64,000 bases of DNA, taken from positions 434,001-498,000 of the forward strand of contig JAUIMM010000686.1 of the NCBI GenBank assembly GCA_031769625.1, in the 5' to 3' direction. Source of the stretch: Taudactylus pleione (taxonomy: Eukaryota > Chordata > Amphibia > Anura > Myobatrachidae). Numbering within the stretch: position 1 is the first letter of the stretch; each line of letters starts with the position of its first letter. Below, in pieces: positions 53,898 to 64,000 of this stretch. The position numbers and the translations under genes are program-made. The notes below the pieces were generated by a model. The model was not told the origin of the DNA. It searched no databases and was given only the letters and a program-made list of their open reading frames with translations.

Positions 53898-54540
53898 AAT
53901 AGCGGAGGTGCTGGCACTCCCAAACTCCATGATTAATATGCGCTGGTGCCCTCCATCATCAAACAATACAACAAATCCATGGGGGGTTCGTTATGATTTA
54001 CTGCCGGCCGCATGGCCGGTGGTTCAAATCCCGGCAGCGGCAGCCCGACACAGGTGGAAATCCCGAACGTTGGAAGGTAAGTATAAACTAACCTATTCTA
54101 CCCCTAACCCTCCCTTAGGGGTGCCTAACCCTAACCTTTGCCCCAAGTGCCTAACCCTAATCCCCCCTGTAAGTGCCTAAACCTAACCCCTCCTTTCCCG
54201 CCACCTAAATCTAAGTCCCCTGGGGGGGGCCTAACCCTAACCTCCCCCCGGGGGTGCCTAACCCTAACCCTCTCTTCCCCTAGCCTGACCCTAACCTCCT
54301 TAGGGGGTGCCTAACCCTAAGTCCCCCCTGGGAGCCCTAAACCTAACCCTGCCCCCCACTTGGCTGTCCGCGCCGGGCACCGGTCTCCCGGGGTAGGTAA
54401 AATGACAGGAGTCAAGATTTCAATGCCTGTCATTTAACCCTTGCCGGGATTTAGCATTTGGGAAGACGGCGGTCGGCATTGCGTCTGCCGGCTTACCGAC
54501 TGTTTCCCTCCATGGGTGGTGACACTCATAGCGACTTATA
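53898..54540. mobile_element. MITE with telomere-like core
   Basis: After a GGCACTCC segment, arms CCGGCCGCATGGCCGG and GGCGGTCGGCATT-type sequence enclose CCTAACCCTAACCTTTGCCCC-like repeats (54080-54355). Confidence 0.65.
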
Positions 54541-54624
54541 AATAATGCAAGGTAAGCCTCTCTAAGTCGCTATGAGTGCCGCCACCCACGGATTTGTTAT
54601 ATCTATTTATCTATATATACACAT

Positions 54625-54945
54625 ATCAGGGTTGCCAACCCTCCCGGAAGGCTCCCGATTTTTTGGGTAATCCCCGGAAGGGTAGGCACTTCTCCCGCAT
54701 TCCGCTCACTTCCTAGTGAAGTGGGCAGAATGGGGAGAATATTCCCGGTGATCGGCGGGTCCAGAGATAGGGGACGGCTCTAATGACACGATTCTATGAG
54801 AATCGAATCATTTGGCCGTTTGCGGCAAATTGACGCCTGGGGGCGGGGCTTAATGGCGCTAACCATATGCCCCCTCCCCCAACCTGTTTATCCTCCTCGG
54901 GCTTCTCCGAGAAGAAAACAGAAGAAGTCGGCAAGTATGACACAT
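54625..54945. mobile_element. MITE (CAGGGTTGCCAACCCTCCCGG)
   Basis: Begins CAGGGTTGCCAACCCTCCCG and ends GTCGGCAAGTATGACA. GC-rich interior with GGGGCGGGGCTTAATGGCG. Same family as 33078-33425 and 52683-53045. Confidence 0.68.
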
Positions 54946-55039
54946 TAGGTACAACCGCATTTTTTACGACACTGAGGACACTTTTTCTGACGTTTCTGTA
55001 CATTCTCGGTATCGCCTGCCTAGTGAAGTGGAATCCAGA

Positions 55040-55580
55040 CGGGATTTGGTACTGGGGACACACTACCTCCATCAATTGTCTAAATCCCACTGCACTAATG
55101 GCGGATACCGGATGCACGTGAATATCAGCAACTGGACCGTGGGTGCTCCTTCCAGCACTTGCAGAGGGCGTGCAAATGGTGGAAGGAGCCACCTCTTCCC
55201 GTCCAGTGTTGGGAAGGTCAGGCTTCGCAACCGCCGCCACACTTGGACTCTCCTTGGGGATTTGTGATATCTTCTTAGAACGCACAGTTCTTTGCTGTGC
55301 CTTTGCCAGCTTAACTCATTTAATTTTTCTAGCGGGAGGAGGTTTCCATCGTCATGTGAAGCTGAACCACTAGTCATGAACATAGGGAAAGACCTTAGCC
55401 GTTCCTTGCCACTCCGTGTCGTAAATGGCATATTGGCAAGTTTACGTTTCTCCTCAGATGATTTAAATGTATTTTTTAAGGTCATTTTCCTGAACTTTGT
55501 CATTTGGGATTTTATATGCCCTCTACTATGATATTGGGCATCAGCCTTGGCAGATGATGTTGATGGCATTTAATCATTTA
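55040..55580 (-). pseudogene. Decayed frames of unknown origin
   Basis: Two overlapping minus-strand frames (163 and 165 codons) contain runs such as MTKFRKMTLKNTFKSSEEKR and GKRWLLPPFARPLQ. No domain is recognised. The frames switch within the block, as in a decayed gene carried by the repeat element. I cannot assign a function. Confidence 0.35.
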
Positions 55581-55599
55581 TGTAATGACTAGTGGCAGC

Positions 55600-55900
55600 A
55601 GCTGCAGCACTTTGGGGGTTACAGCACCCTTCAACAGACGAGCCAGCCGGCCCTTTACTTATGACACAGGCGCACGCTTGGTGCTACTTTTTTCATGCAC
55701 GTGCGGCTACAGCGCACACAAGTCACAAACACAGAAAAATATATATATAATTTTTTTTGGAGCGCACTTTGGGGGTTACAGCACCCTTCAACAGATGAGC
55801 CAGCTGGCCCTTTACTTATGACACAGGTGCACGCTTGGCGCTGCTTTGTTGATGCACATGCGGCCACAGCGCACACAAACAGAAAATATATATTTTTTTG
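55600..55900. repeat. Direct repeat, period about 160 bp
   Basis: CACTTTGGGGGTTACAGCAC... through ...GACACAGGYGCACGCTTGG occurs at about 55607 and again at about 55765. Confidence 0.88.
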
Positions 55901-56284
55901 TACTTGGGGGGAGCACCCCTGATGGACATTGCACCCCCTGGACAACACTACAGTACCCATTTAGGACTACAGCCTTTATGGTACACTGCACTACACAGCC
56001 CAGCCAGCCCCTATGGACTTTGGAGTGGACACAGACCCTATGGACGACAACAGCAGCACAACTCCCACCCTCCCTCTTTACTGTCCATAGCCGGAGTGAA
56101 AAATGGCGTCAACGTGGGAACCTTTTATTAAATCCAAAACCCGTGAGAATCCGACAGTGGGATGATGATTTTTTGCCTCGTTTTCAGATCTGAGTCAGAT
56201 GGGAAAACTCAAACCTGACTCGGATCCGACTCAGATCGGGGGGGCTCGGGGGGGTTCGGATTTCAGAAATCCGAACCCGCTCAT

Positions 56285-56511
56285 CCCTAATATATATATA
56301 CACATACTGTACATATATACATAAATATATACATACATATATACATAAAGTACATACTTATATACTGTGTATATATACTTATATATATATATAAAATGCA
56401 TGCATATACATACATATATATATATACATATATACATACAGTACATACAGTACATACATATGTACATACAGTACATACATATATACTGTATACATACATA
56501 TACATACACAT

Positions 56512-56550
<39 letters not shown>
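56285..56550. repeat. TATACATA-type microsatellite
   Basis: Mixed TA/TACA/GTACATA repeat immediately outside the right end of the 51203-56290 element. Confidence 0.92.
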
Positions 56551-56551
<1 letters not shown>

Positions 56552-56554
56552 TAG

Positions 56555-57060
56555 GGGTGTGCACCGGCCTCTTTTTGTGTTTTGGTTTTGGATCTGGATC
56601 TTTCTTTGTGTTTTGGATCTGGAATGGTTTTGCCAAAACCACCCTTCCGTGTTTTGGGTTCTGGGTTTTGGATCTGTATTTTTTTGGGAAAAAAACATAA
56701 AAACAGCTAAAATCACAGAATTTGTGGGTTTTTCTGTCCTATGCTATTATTAACCTCAATAACATTAATCTCCACTCATTTCCAGTCTATTCTGAACACC
56801 TCACAATAGTGTTTTTATGTCCAAAAGGTTGCACCAAGGTAGCTGGATGACTATGCTAAGCGATACGAGTGGGCGGCACAAACACGTGGCCCATCTAGGA
56901 GTGGCTCTGCAGTGGCAGACAGGATGACAGTTTGAAAAACTAGGCCCCAAACAGTACATAATGCAAAGAAAAAAATGAGGTGCTAGATGGAATTGTCCTT
57001 TGGCCCTCCCACCCACCCTTATGTTGTATAAACAGGACATGCACACTTTGACAAACTAAT
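56555..57060. mobile_element. Repeat with GGGTGTGCACCGGCC start
   Basis: Starts TTAGGGGTGTGCACCGGCC, followed by TTTTGGTTTTGGATCTGG words. Near 56985-57020 it shares GGAATTGTCCTTTGGCCCTCCCAC with the complement of 52045-52070. The probable end is near GGACATGCACAC (57035). Confidence 0.55.
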
Positions 57061-57084
57061 CATTTCAGCGCCCGGGTCTACCAC

Positions 57085-57475
57085 ATGACCAGGGCCGTCT
57101 CTTCCATTGGTCTTTTTGGGCTGCTGCCCAAGGGCCCGAAGGTTCTAGGGGCCCACCAACCCGACCCCCTGCAGCCGTTTTCAAAACAGAGCAGGTCCTT
57201 GAGCCTCAAGGCTTGACAACGCACTGTATGTGTTCTGTGCGGGGACGCTGACACAGGCAGAATCAGAGGGGGCCACTCCTGCCACTGCTGCCTGCTGGCC
57301 CGCACTAACAGGGGGAGGAATGTGCCTGCTCCAACCTGGGAACCCACCCCCCCATGGACCGATTGGTCAATTTTACTCTTCAGTCGCTGATGCTGACGAC
57401 AATGAGGGCGGAGTCAACGCGACAAGCCTAATCATGGGAGTTGCATCCTGCTGTTGTTAAGTGTAAGTAATAGTT
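57085..57475. other. hAT-type end and unassigned sequence
   Basis: CAGGGCCGTCTCTTCC near 57090 looks like a hAT terminus; the partner end was not found. No exon. Confidence 0.4.
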
Positions 57476-57479
57476 ATGT

Positions 57480-57650
57480 ATTGTATGTGTTTTAGCATGT
57501 GTATGTATGTGTCTAGTGTTAGTGTGTGTCTAGTGTTAGTGTGTATATATGTGTATGTATGTTATTGTGTATATATGTGTATGTAGTGTGTATGTATGTG
57601 TTAGTGTGTATATATGTATATGTAGTGTGTTTATATCTGTATGTATGTGT
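57480..57650. repeat. TGTATG/TGTGTA microsatellite
   Basis: Degenerate GTGTATGTATGTGT array that runs directly into the truncated Gypsy integrase. Confidence 0.92.
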
Positions 57651-58902
57651 AGGCACTCGGAAGACCTTGGAGTTCCTGAAAAGACACTATTGGTGGCCTT
57701 CTATGAAGGCAGATATAATGGAGTTCATTTCTTACTGCTCCTCCTGTGCCCAGTATAAATCATCACGACAAGCTCCAGCTGGGGAATTGCTTCCACTACC
57801 TAATCCATCACGTCCATGGACACATCTCTCCATGGATTTTGTCACAGACCTGCCAGTCTCTCAAGGCTTCAATACTATCTGGGTTGTAATAGATTGATTC
57901 TCTAAGATGGTCCACTATATACCTTTGAAGAAGTTACCTTCTGTTCCTGACCTGGCACAGTTGTTCGTTCAACACATATTTCGTCTTCATGGCCTTCCTG
58001 CTGAAATTGTCTCTGACCGTGGTGTGCAATTTACTGCAAAATTCTGGAGGGCTTTGTGTTCTGTTCTTCAAGTGAAGTTAAAAACTTTTCCACGGCCTAC
58101 CATCCGCAAAGCAACGGCTCCACCGAGAGAGTTAATCAAGATCTAGAGACTTTCTTAAGAATCTTTATGACATCTTCCCAGGACAATTGGGCTGCCTTGC
58201 TGCCATGGGCTGAGTTTGCACATAATGCTTCCTACCACTCGTCAACTAACCAAATGCCATTTCAGGTTGTTTATGGCCTTCATCCTTGTGTTCCCGAATT
58301 CCGAAGCCTGCCTGTTTTTTATGTTCCGGCCGTGGAGGACACGGTGCGGAATTTTGCTGCCATCTGGACTCAAATACGGTCTGATTTGCTGAAGGCATCC
58401 TCTCGCTATAAGACCCAGGCCGATAAGAAGCGTAGAATAGTTCCACGCATGCAAGTTGGAAACCAGGTTTGGTTGTCCACCCGGAATCTTCGTCTAAGAG
58501 TTCCTTCAAAGAAATTTGCACCCCGCTTCATTGGTCCCTTCACCATAACAGAAGTCATTAATCCAGTGGCCTATTGTTTAGTTACCCCATACCTAAAAAT
58601 TCCTAATTCCTTCCATGTTTCCTTATTAAAACCTCTGGTTCTGAATAGGTTCCATAATGCTCTACCTGCTTCTCCTCGAGTCCAGATGGAGAGAGGAGTT
58701 GAGTTTGAGATCGCCCAGATCTTGGACTCTCATCTACGCAGAGGTCATTTACAGTATTTGCTGGACTGGAAAGGTTACGGTCCAGAGGAACGTTGCTGGA
58801 CAGATGCTCGTGATGTCCACGCTCCCCCGCTCATCAGGAGATTTAATTCTGCTTATCCGGAGAAGCCTGGTGAGTGTCCTGAGGCCACCCCAAAAGGGGG
58901 GG
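57651..58902 (+). pseudogene. Ty3/Gypsy chromovirus integrase and chromodomain, truncated and broken
   Basis: Starts inside the HHCC zinc domain (the His pair is lost; CSSCAQYK remains). The DDE core follows: [21 protein letters not shown] and [18 protein letters not shown]-terminal domain comes next, then a chromodomain with YLLDWKGYGPEERCW. Defects are a TGA at about 57894 in IDxFSKMV (a CGA to TGA change, as from CpG decay) and a frameshift near 58080. gag, protease, RT and RNase H are absent. It ends at a polypurine tract and 3' LTR. Confidence 0.92.
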
Positions 58903-59687
58903 TACATGCAGGGTATTTCAGCATGGCGCAAGGCGGGTGTTACCTGTGAGGTCATTGTGGTGCGGGCTGCCTGGTGGCGGAGCTGGTGTCTGGCGGGGGG
59001 CTTTGGCTGCGCGCGTTGTTGTGCAGGCCTGTTGTCACTCTGCGCTGGTAAGGCCTGGTGGCGTCTCCGTTCCGTTTGGCATGGGCGCCACCATTTTGCC
59101 TTTTGGCCATGTAATGTGGCTGGCCAATCCTGGTGAGTCACTTGTTCCCTCCGGCCAGTAACAGCATGGCATGGGGTATTTAGGAAGGTTCAGTGCCTTC
59201 CTTCTTTGCCAGTGCAATGTGTATCTCAGCCTAGCTGGGAGTTCTCTGTGCTTATCCTGTTCCTGTGAAATTCGCTGTCTGCTAGTCTGCCTGTCAGCTC
59301 CTAGCTTCCGCTGGACTACCCCGCTTCCTCCACCACCCTTGCCCATACCCGAGTGCCTGAGCCTGCTGATATCCTGCTCATTTGCCTTAGTTCACTACCT
59401 GCATACCTGGCTTATTATTTTCCTGCATCACTACCTGCATACCTGGTTGATTATTCCGGTCTCACTACCTGCACACCTGGACACTTCTAATTTTTTCTAC
59501 TTGGACATTAACCCATTACTCCCACCACAGAACTCTAGTGCACGTTTATATATGCCTGGACTTTTATTTACTGCCATATTTTATGTATACTCAAGTACGT
59601 ATTAAAAAACCTAGTTTTATATTCAAACCCACTTCTGTGATCGCTCCTGCTACCACCCCGGGTCCACAAACAACCCAGAACATGACA
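58892..59687 (+). repeat. Gypsy polypurine tract and 3' LTR
   Basis: AAAAGGGGGGG (58892-58902) then an LTR of about 785 bp ending ACATGACA at 59687. The U3 is GC-rich. A possible polyadenylation context TACGTATTAAAAAACC lies near 59600. The exact first base is uncertain because no 5' LTR is available for comparison. Confidence 0.75.
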
Positions 59688-59689
59688 GT

Positions 59690-60655
59690 GTAACATGTGA
59701 TATCATGAATAGAATTAGGAACCCCCACGTCCCAGGGCCGCTGCATGTGAAGATGAAAGGGAAAGAGAGAAAAAAGGGAAAAGCGTGAAAAAGGAGGTAG
59801 GAAGACAATGACGTAAGCATTTTGTTTACCAGTGGTATACGAACATAAAAGATCAAAATGTATTTTAATACGCTAAGCGTATCACAGCGGGAGTCTTAGA
59901 CTCAATGTTGTATAGAAACATATTACTTATCACCTCAAAGGGTGATAATTTATTCAACTGTTAGGAGGGGACTGATTTCAGTGGCAAATGCAGGATTTCT
60001 AGAGGGGGGTTTCCAAATGCTTGATTTTAGAGCGAGTGTGGCCAGTCCATGAAGAGGGCAGAATTAGTACTTAAACAGCTTTAATATGCGTCATACATAG
60101 TGTATTGTGTGTGATAATTCCAGCATATACAGGACCAGCGATCACAGTAACCCATTATATGCAGTAGTAGGGCCATCCTGTCTGAGTTGACTGTATTTAT
60201 TTTAAATGTGGGCACTGGGCACCATTCCAGGGCAAGGGAGCAAGTTCAGGAGCCTGGAGGAGCAGCAGAAGGACCTGGCACTGCCCTGGACATACTATAT
60301 ATGTACATATTGGGCTCTATAGCAGTGCATCCCTAACAGTACATGTTTTCCAGATCTCCTAGTTGGTGCACAGGTTATTTATCACTGGCTGACACATGTA
60401 AAAAGATCCACAGGTGGTGCTAATTATTTCATTTGTGATACTGAGAATAAAATGCAGCGCTAGTAACAATCTATTATATTACTATTTCTATTGTGGTCAC
60501 AGTGTGTGCTGGGGAGGGGGGTTTCCAGGCAGATGGATTTATCCCAGTAGGAGAATGTGGGGTTATAACAAAATGAGATTTGGCTGCCTGTGGGGAATCA
60601 AAGATGATTGGTTTGCCGTCTAGTACAACCCTTAATTTTGCTTTTCAAAACTTAA
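59690..60655. other. No feature seen
   Basis: AT-rich sequence. No exon, RNA gene or complete transposon was recognised on either strand. Confidence 0.45.
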
Positions 60656-60659
60656 TTTA

Positions 60660-61680
60660 CAAATAGGGCAGAATTCCATTCTTTTGTGAGTGACCGCGGC
60701 CAAAAAATCTTAATACAGTAAAGACGTGGACTTGAAGGGAGTCAGTCTTACGGTATGCCCTCAAAATATTTTCCTTTTCACGAAAATCCCAAAATCTGGC
60801 TATCACCTGTCTAGGGACATTGGACCTCATTCAGAGTCGGTCGTAAGCGGCTGCTCGGTCATATGCATCCAATGTTTCCAAACCACGCATGCGTACGGTT
60901 AGTTGTGCGCATGTGCATACGAGACCTTGTGATCCAAAATGCTGACGATCGTACGGCTTATGAGCAGGAAGTGGCTTCCAAGTTGATTGACATGAAAGGC
61001 CATTTGTGGGTGTTGACGGGGGTGGTGGTCTAAAAACACAGGCGTTCCTCACCATTTTCAGGGCGTTTTAGGGGCGTACATAAATTTCCTGCTACAACCA
61101 ACATAGAAGGCCGGAATTGTTCACGTATGGGCGTCATTTTGGTTGCGTCCGACCGGCCGTGCGATTGCTTCCTTTTTCAGTTTTGCGGTCGTTAGGCGTA
61201 CGACCAAGCAGCCACTTACGACCAACTCTGAATGAGGTCCATTGTTTTTTGAGTTACGTTCTAGGCCAATATGGTGGAAACGTTCAATAGCTACAGTACC
61301 TGTGCTCGTGGGAACCTGAAGCACACTAACAAGATCAACGCTAAGGAGATCATTTAGGTCAGAGCATTTAATGGACTCGGGAATTCCTCAAAATCTTAAG
61401 TTCTTGCATCTATTACGGTTTTCCTGGTCATCTAGTTTATCGGTTAATTCCTCAACTGCCTTACATTTTAAGTTGGATGGTGTCAGGTTTTTTTATCCAT
61501 GGACGTCTGGATATTATCCAGTTTTTTGTCCATCTGACGGAAGATTGGTGAGTCCTCTTGAGATATGTCCGAATTGGGAGAAGAGGGGTTAACCTGTGAC
61601 AAGGAAGATTGGGAATCATTTGATGGTTCCATGGTGTGAACGGGGGGGTGGCGGGGTATATTGGAGAGATTTATTTCCAC
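60660..61680 (-). pseudogene. L1/Tx1-like LINE ORF1 relic
   Basis: On the minus strand the frame reads KAVEELTDKLDDQENRNRCK, NLRF-stop-GIPES, then VAIERFHHIG, and after a MITE insertion PRQVIARFWDFREKENILRA. This is the coiled-coil end and RRM-like core of an L1-type ORF1 protein (RNA-binding chaperone). A TGA replaces the Trp codon before GIPES. The N-terminal part (MEPSNDSQSSLSQVNP...) is at 61680. No ORF2 was found in the window. Confidence 0.8.
60822..61240. mobile_element. MITE inserted in the LINE ORF1, ATT target site
   Basis: GGACCTCATTCAGAGTCGG to CCAACTCTGAATGAGGTCC, about 419 bp, with ATT on both sides. Removing it restores the ORF1 reading order across the site. Confidence 0.9.
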
Positions 61681-62009
61681 CCTTGTTGGGTTTGACCATT
61701 CTCTAGGGCATTGGTATAACCTGTTTTATATTTTTTTCTATGCCATGCAGGAGGAAATGAACAGAAAAATAATTGTACCTAGGCAAGCGAGAAATCAAAA
61801 GCCCCTCCTATGTAGAATGGTTACATTAAGTCAAGACATTTGAGTTAAATATTTACATAGTTGTCACATTGCGTAAATGTAAAGATAAATACCACAGAGT
61901 ATCTTGGTGTGAAATAAAATACAATAGTTTTATCTGTGTCTAAATCAAAAGTCCAAGATGTAAAATGGATTATATTCACATTCAAATCTGATATGGTGTG
62001 GGATACCAT

Positions 62010-62909
62010 CAGGGCCGCCATCAGAAATTTTGGGGCCTGGACGGACCAAATAGGCAGGGCCCCCCAGCCCCCATTATACAGAGCCTCACAGCAACAACCC
62101 CCTCCCTTTATACAGAGCCTCACTGCAACAACCCCCCCCATTATATAGAGCCTCACAGCAACAATCCCCCCCATTATACAGAGCCTCACAACAACAACCC
62201 ACCCATTATACAGAGCCTCACAGCAACAACCCCCCATTATACAGAGCCTCACAGCAACAACCCCCCCATTATACAGAGCCTCTCAACAAACACCCCCCCC
62301 AAATGAGGGGCCCGCCCACCCACTACTCCCCCCCCCTGCCAAATTTATACTCACTGACAGACTCGGCCCCGGGGTTCCGCTACTACCAGCGGGTGGCCGC
62401 CCATGCACACAACTATATCCCCTCCTTATCTAACCGCTCCCCAGCCGCCTATTACCACTGCTATGTCCTCTAACTATCTCCAATCGCCCGCCGCTGCTGC
62501 CGTGTATATGGCTGGCTGTGGGAGGCAGGCAGAGAGGATGCTCCCGGCTGCTCTGTGCTGCTAGCCTATAACACAATCGAGCAGCCGGGAGAATCCTCTC
62601 TGCCTGCCTCCCACAGCCAGCCATATATACGGCAGCAGCAGCAGGTGATTGGAGATAGAGGACATAGCAGTGGTAACAGGCAGCTGGGGAGCCGAGCCTG
62701 TCAGTGAAAGGTAAGATAAGGAGGCAATATAAAAGTGTGCACGGGTGGCAGCGGCTGCCCACTGGTAGTAGCGGACCCCCGGGGCTGAGCCTGTCAGTAA
62801 GTTTGGCAGACTTACTTTAGTAAGTTGTTGACAGGCATAGCAGGCGGGCCCCCAGAGTGTCCAGGCCCGGGACTCCAGGCCCGGCAGTCCCCCCCTGATG
62901 GCAGCCCTG
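62010..62909. mobile_element. hAT element with tandem array and long hairpin
   Basis: CAGGGCCGCCATCAGAAAT at the left and TGATGGCAGCCCTG at the right, flanked by GATACCAT and GATACCAG (8 bp, one mismatch). Inside, 62075-62290 is an array of about 32 bp (TTATACAGAGCCTCACAGCA + ACAACCCCCCCA), and 62500-62640 is a near-perfect inverted repeat with arms TATGGCTGGCTGTGGGAGGC. No transposase. Confidence 0.88.
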
Positions 62910-63130
62910 GATACCAGTGTAGTCTATCTTCCCCTCTCCCCCCTCCCCTCCCCCCTCCAATCCACAAGTAGTGGTGATATAATGGGCCACCATCAAGTGG
63001 CAATAGCAAGGGAATAAAACAGCAGTGTTGTGTAATTGTAAATGCACAATGCAATATGGAGCAGAAGATAATTTTCACAATAATCTGACAGGCAAGTCCT
63101 ATAATATTTTGTCAGTATTCAGTATGTCTT

Positions 63131-63471
63131 AAGGTGCCCATCCACTAGCCGATTACACTGTACGATTGCACGATTACAACATTGTAATCGTGCAATCGCT
63201 CAGTAAGCGGCCACAAATCGTGCATCCAAATGTCAGAAATGACCAGCGATGCGCGATCCCACTGGTCATTTCTGACATCAATCATCGGCCGAACATGCAG
63301 GCCAATCTGCCAATAACAACAGATTGGCCATGTTCGGGGATGATTGATGTACCTACACTGGGCGATCAATCGTTCAGTGTAGGCACTGCACCACCTAGGG
63401 GAACGACGGTACGATTCCGATGTCGTAATCGTACCGTCTTTCCCTGATCTGCTAGTGGATGGGCACCTAAA
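63131..63471. mobile_element. TIR MITE (CCCATCCACTAG family)
   Basis: AGGTGCCCATCCACTAGCCGA faces TGCTAGTGGATGGGCACCT, nearly perfect over about 18 bp. Internal palindromes include GATTACAACATTGTAATCGTG and GACCAGCGATGCGCGATCCC. Same family as 38158-38497. Confidence 0.9.
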
Positions 63472-63858
63472 GATATAGATATTGCAAGTAGAACAAAAAA
63501 GTATACATAGTTTCATTAGTATACACAGAAGCCACCAGGTGGTGCTATTGTGCAGATTTACCAGGTTTAGATAGTATATTATGAATATTGGTACAAAATG
63601 GTATGAAGATATTCTACAGATCAGTATAAATCCTCATTAAGGCAAACAATTCAGATAAAATATTTGCATGAGTATTATAATAATATATGTGGGGATGAAA
63701 GATGGATAGGTAGGAAAATGGGATAGGTTGGGATCGGTTGCACAGACCACCAATACACGGGATTAGGAGGGGAAGATTTTTAATATAGGTGTGAAATATA
63801 CCAGGTTGCAAGGATATGAGGCCCGCTGTTACTGAAGAGCACAATGTTGATATTAGGG
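63472..63858. other. No feature seen
   Basis: AT-rich sequence between a MITE and the partial repeat at the right edge; no exon supported. Confidence 0.45.
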
Positions 63859-64000
63859 GTTCCTAAGCGCTGATCTTCCTCTGCACAATTCTGTGTCTTC
63901 TGCCACTGTTAAAACTGTTTTAGCCGGGGATATGTAGAGATGTAGTAAAGGGGAGACGGAGGTAAGGATAAAACGCGGCCACCACGATGCTCCGCCTCCC
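63859..64000. repeat. Partial third copy of the unit A/B segment from 1367
   Basis: Matches 1367-1500 and 8142-8275 from GCGCTGATCTTCCTCTGCAC to CGATGCTCCGCCTCCC with few differences, but its left flank is unrelated. It therefore marks a repeat boundary, probably one end of the LTR element. The copy continues past the window. Confidence 0.85.

Larger units (their letters stand above)
51203..56290. mobile_element. Large satellite-bearing DNA element with GATGAGCGG ends
   Basis: The left TAGAGATGAGCGGTTCTGATT and the complement of the right end, TAGGGATGAGCGGGTTCGGATT, pair over about 40 bp. The interior holds two minisatellites, at least three nested MITEs, (TA)n runs and a block with decayed frames, but no recognisable transposase. 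It may be one 5-kb non-autonomous element or several overlapping relatives. Confidence 0.6.

Noticed and set aside
53658..53966. Tyr/Ile-rich frames on both strands
   Set aside because: Translations of TA/TACA microsatellites.
54000..54060. B-box-like GGTTCAAATCCCGGC considered as tRNA or tRNA-SINE
   Set aside because: No A box at the right distance and no cloverleaf; the sequence belongs to a MITE arm.

Overview
This is nuclear DNA from a large, transposon-rich vertebrate genome, most likely an anuran amphibian. The evidence is two tyrosine-recombinase retrotransposons (one DIRS, one Ngaro) with open reading frames, a truncated Ty3/Gypsy chromovirus, an L1/Tx1-like ORF1 relic, many hAT- and Harbinger-type foldback MITEs, minisatellites and (TA)n/(AG)n runs, and coding exons that are tiny and intron-split. 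There are no operons or bacterial signals. The species cannot be fixed from the sequence.

Most of the window is intron of one host gene read on the minus strand. Its first exon (signal peptide, 39618-39540) is followed by four small exons (33775-33695, 33525-33472, 32967-32923, 32236-32186), a transmembrane exon and a short terminal exon. The junctions I could place through to the transmembrane exon are phase 1, with GT/AG sites, and join into one open frame. The predicted product is about 160 residues: signal peptide, short charged ectodomain, one membrane helix, short tail. I do not recognise the family; a distant FXYD5-like layout is only a guess.

The 3' end of the gene is tandemly duplicated. 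Unit A (1-6344, its left edge outside the window) and unit B (6345-18572) each carry a transmembrane exon and a terminal exon. The junction falls in the loop of a palindrome. Unit B was then split by a 5.9-kb DIRS element (10974-16914) between its last two exons. Both units contain an older LTR element (with LTRs and a gag remnant in A, apparently a solo LTR in B) and two foldback elements.

From 18.4 to 32 kb the intron holds hAT and MITE insertions and a 7.5-kb Ngaro element (21573-29103) encoding Gag, RT, RNase H, tyrosine recombinase and an SGNH hydrolase. The Ngaro element has one extra tandem unit of its split direct repeats. Around 31.9-33.8 kb lie four exons, two of them in a duplicated exon-intron module. 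From 34 to 39.5 kb there are MITEs and microsatellites. Exon 1 lies between two inverted copies of a 0.5-kb palindrome-chain MITE; next to it is a 5S rRNA-derived pseudogene.

From 40.7 to 64 kb no host exon was found. The region holds MITEs, an Ngaro-like hydrolase scrap between direct repeats (45.1-45.9 kb), hAT elements with 8-bp target duplications, a 5-kb satellite-bearing element (51.2-56.3 kb), a Gypsy integrase-chromodomain remnant with 3' LTR (57.6-59.7 kb), an L1-like ORF1 relic (60.7-61.7 kb) and, at the right edge, the start of another copy of a unit A/B segment.
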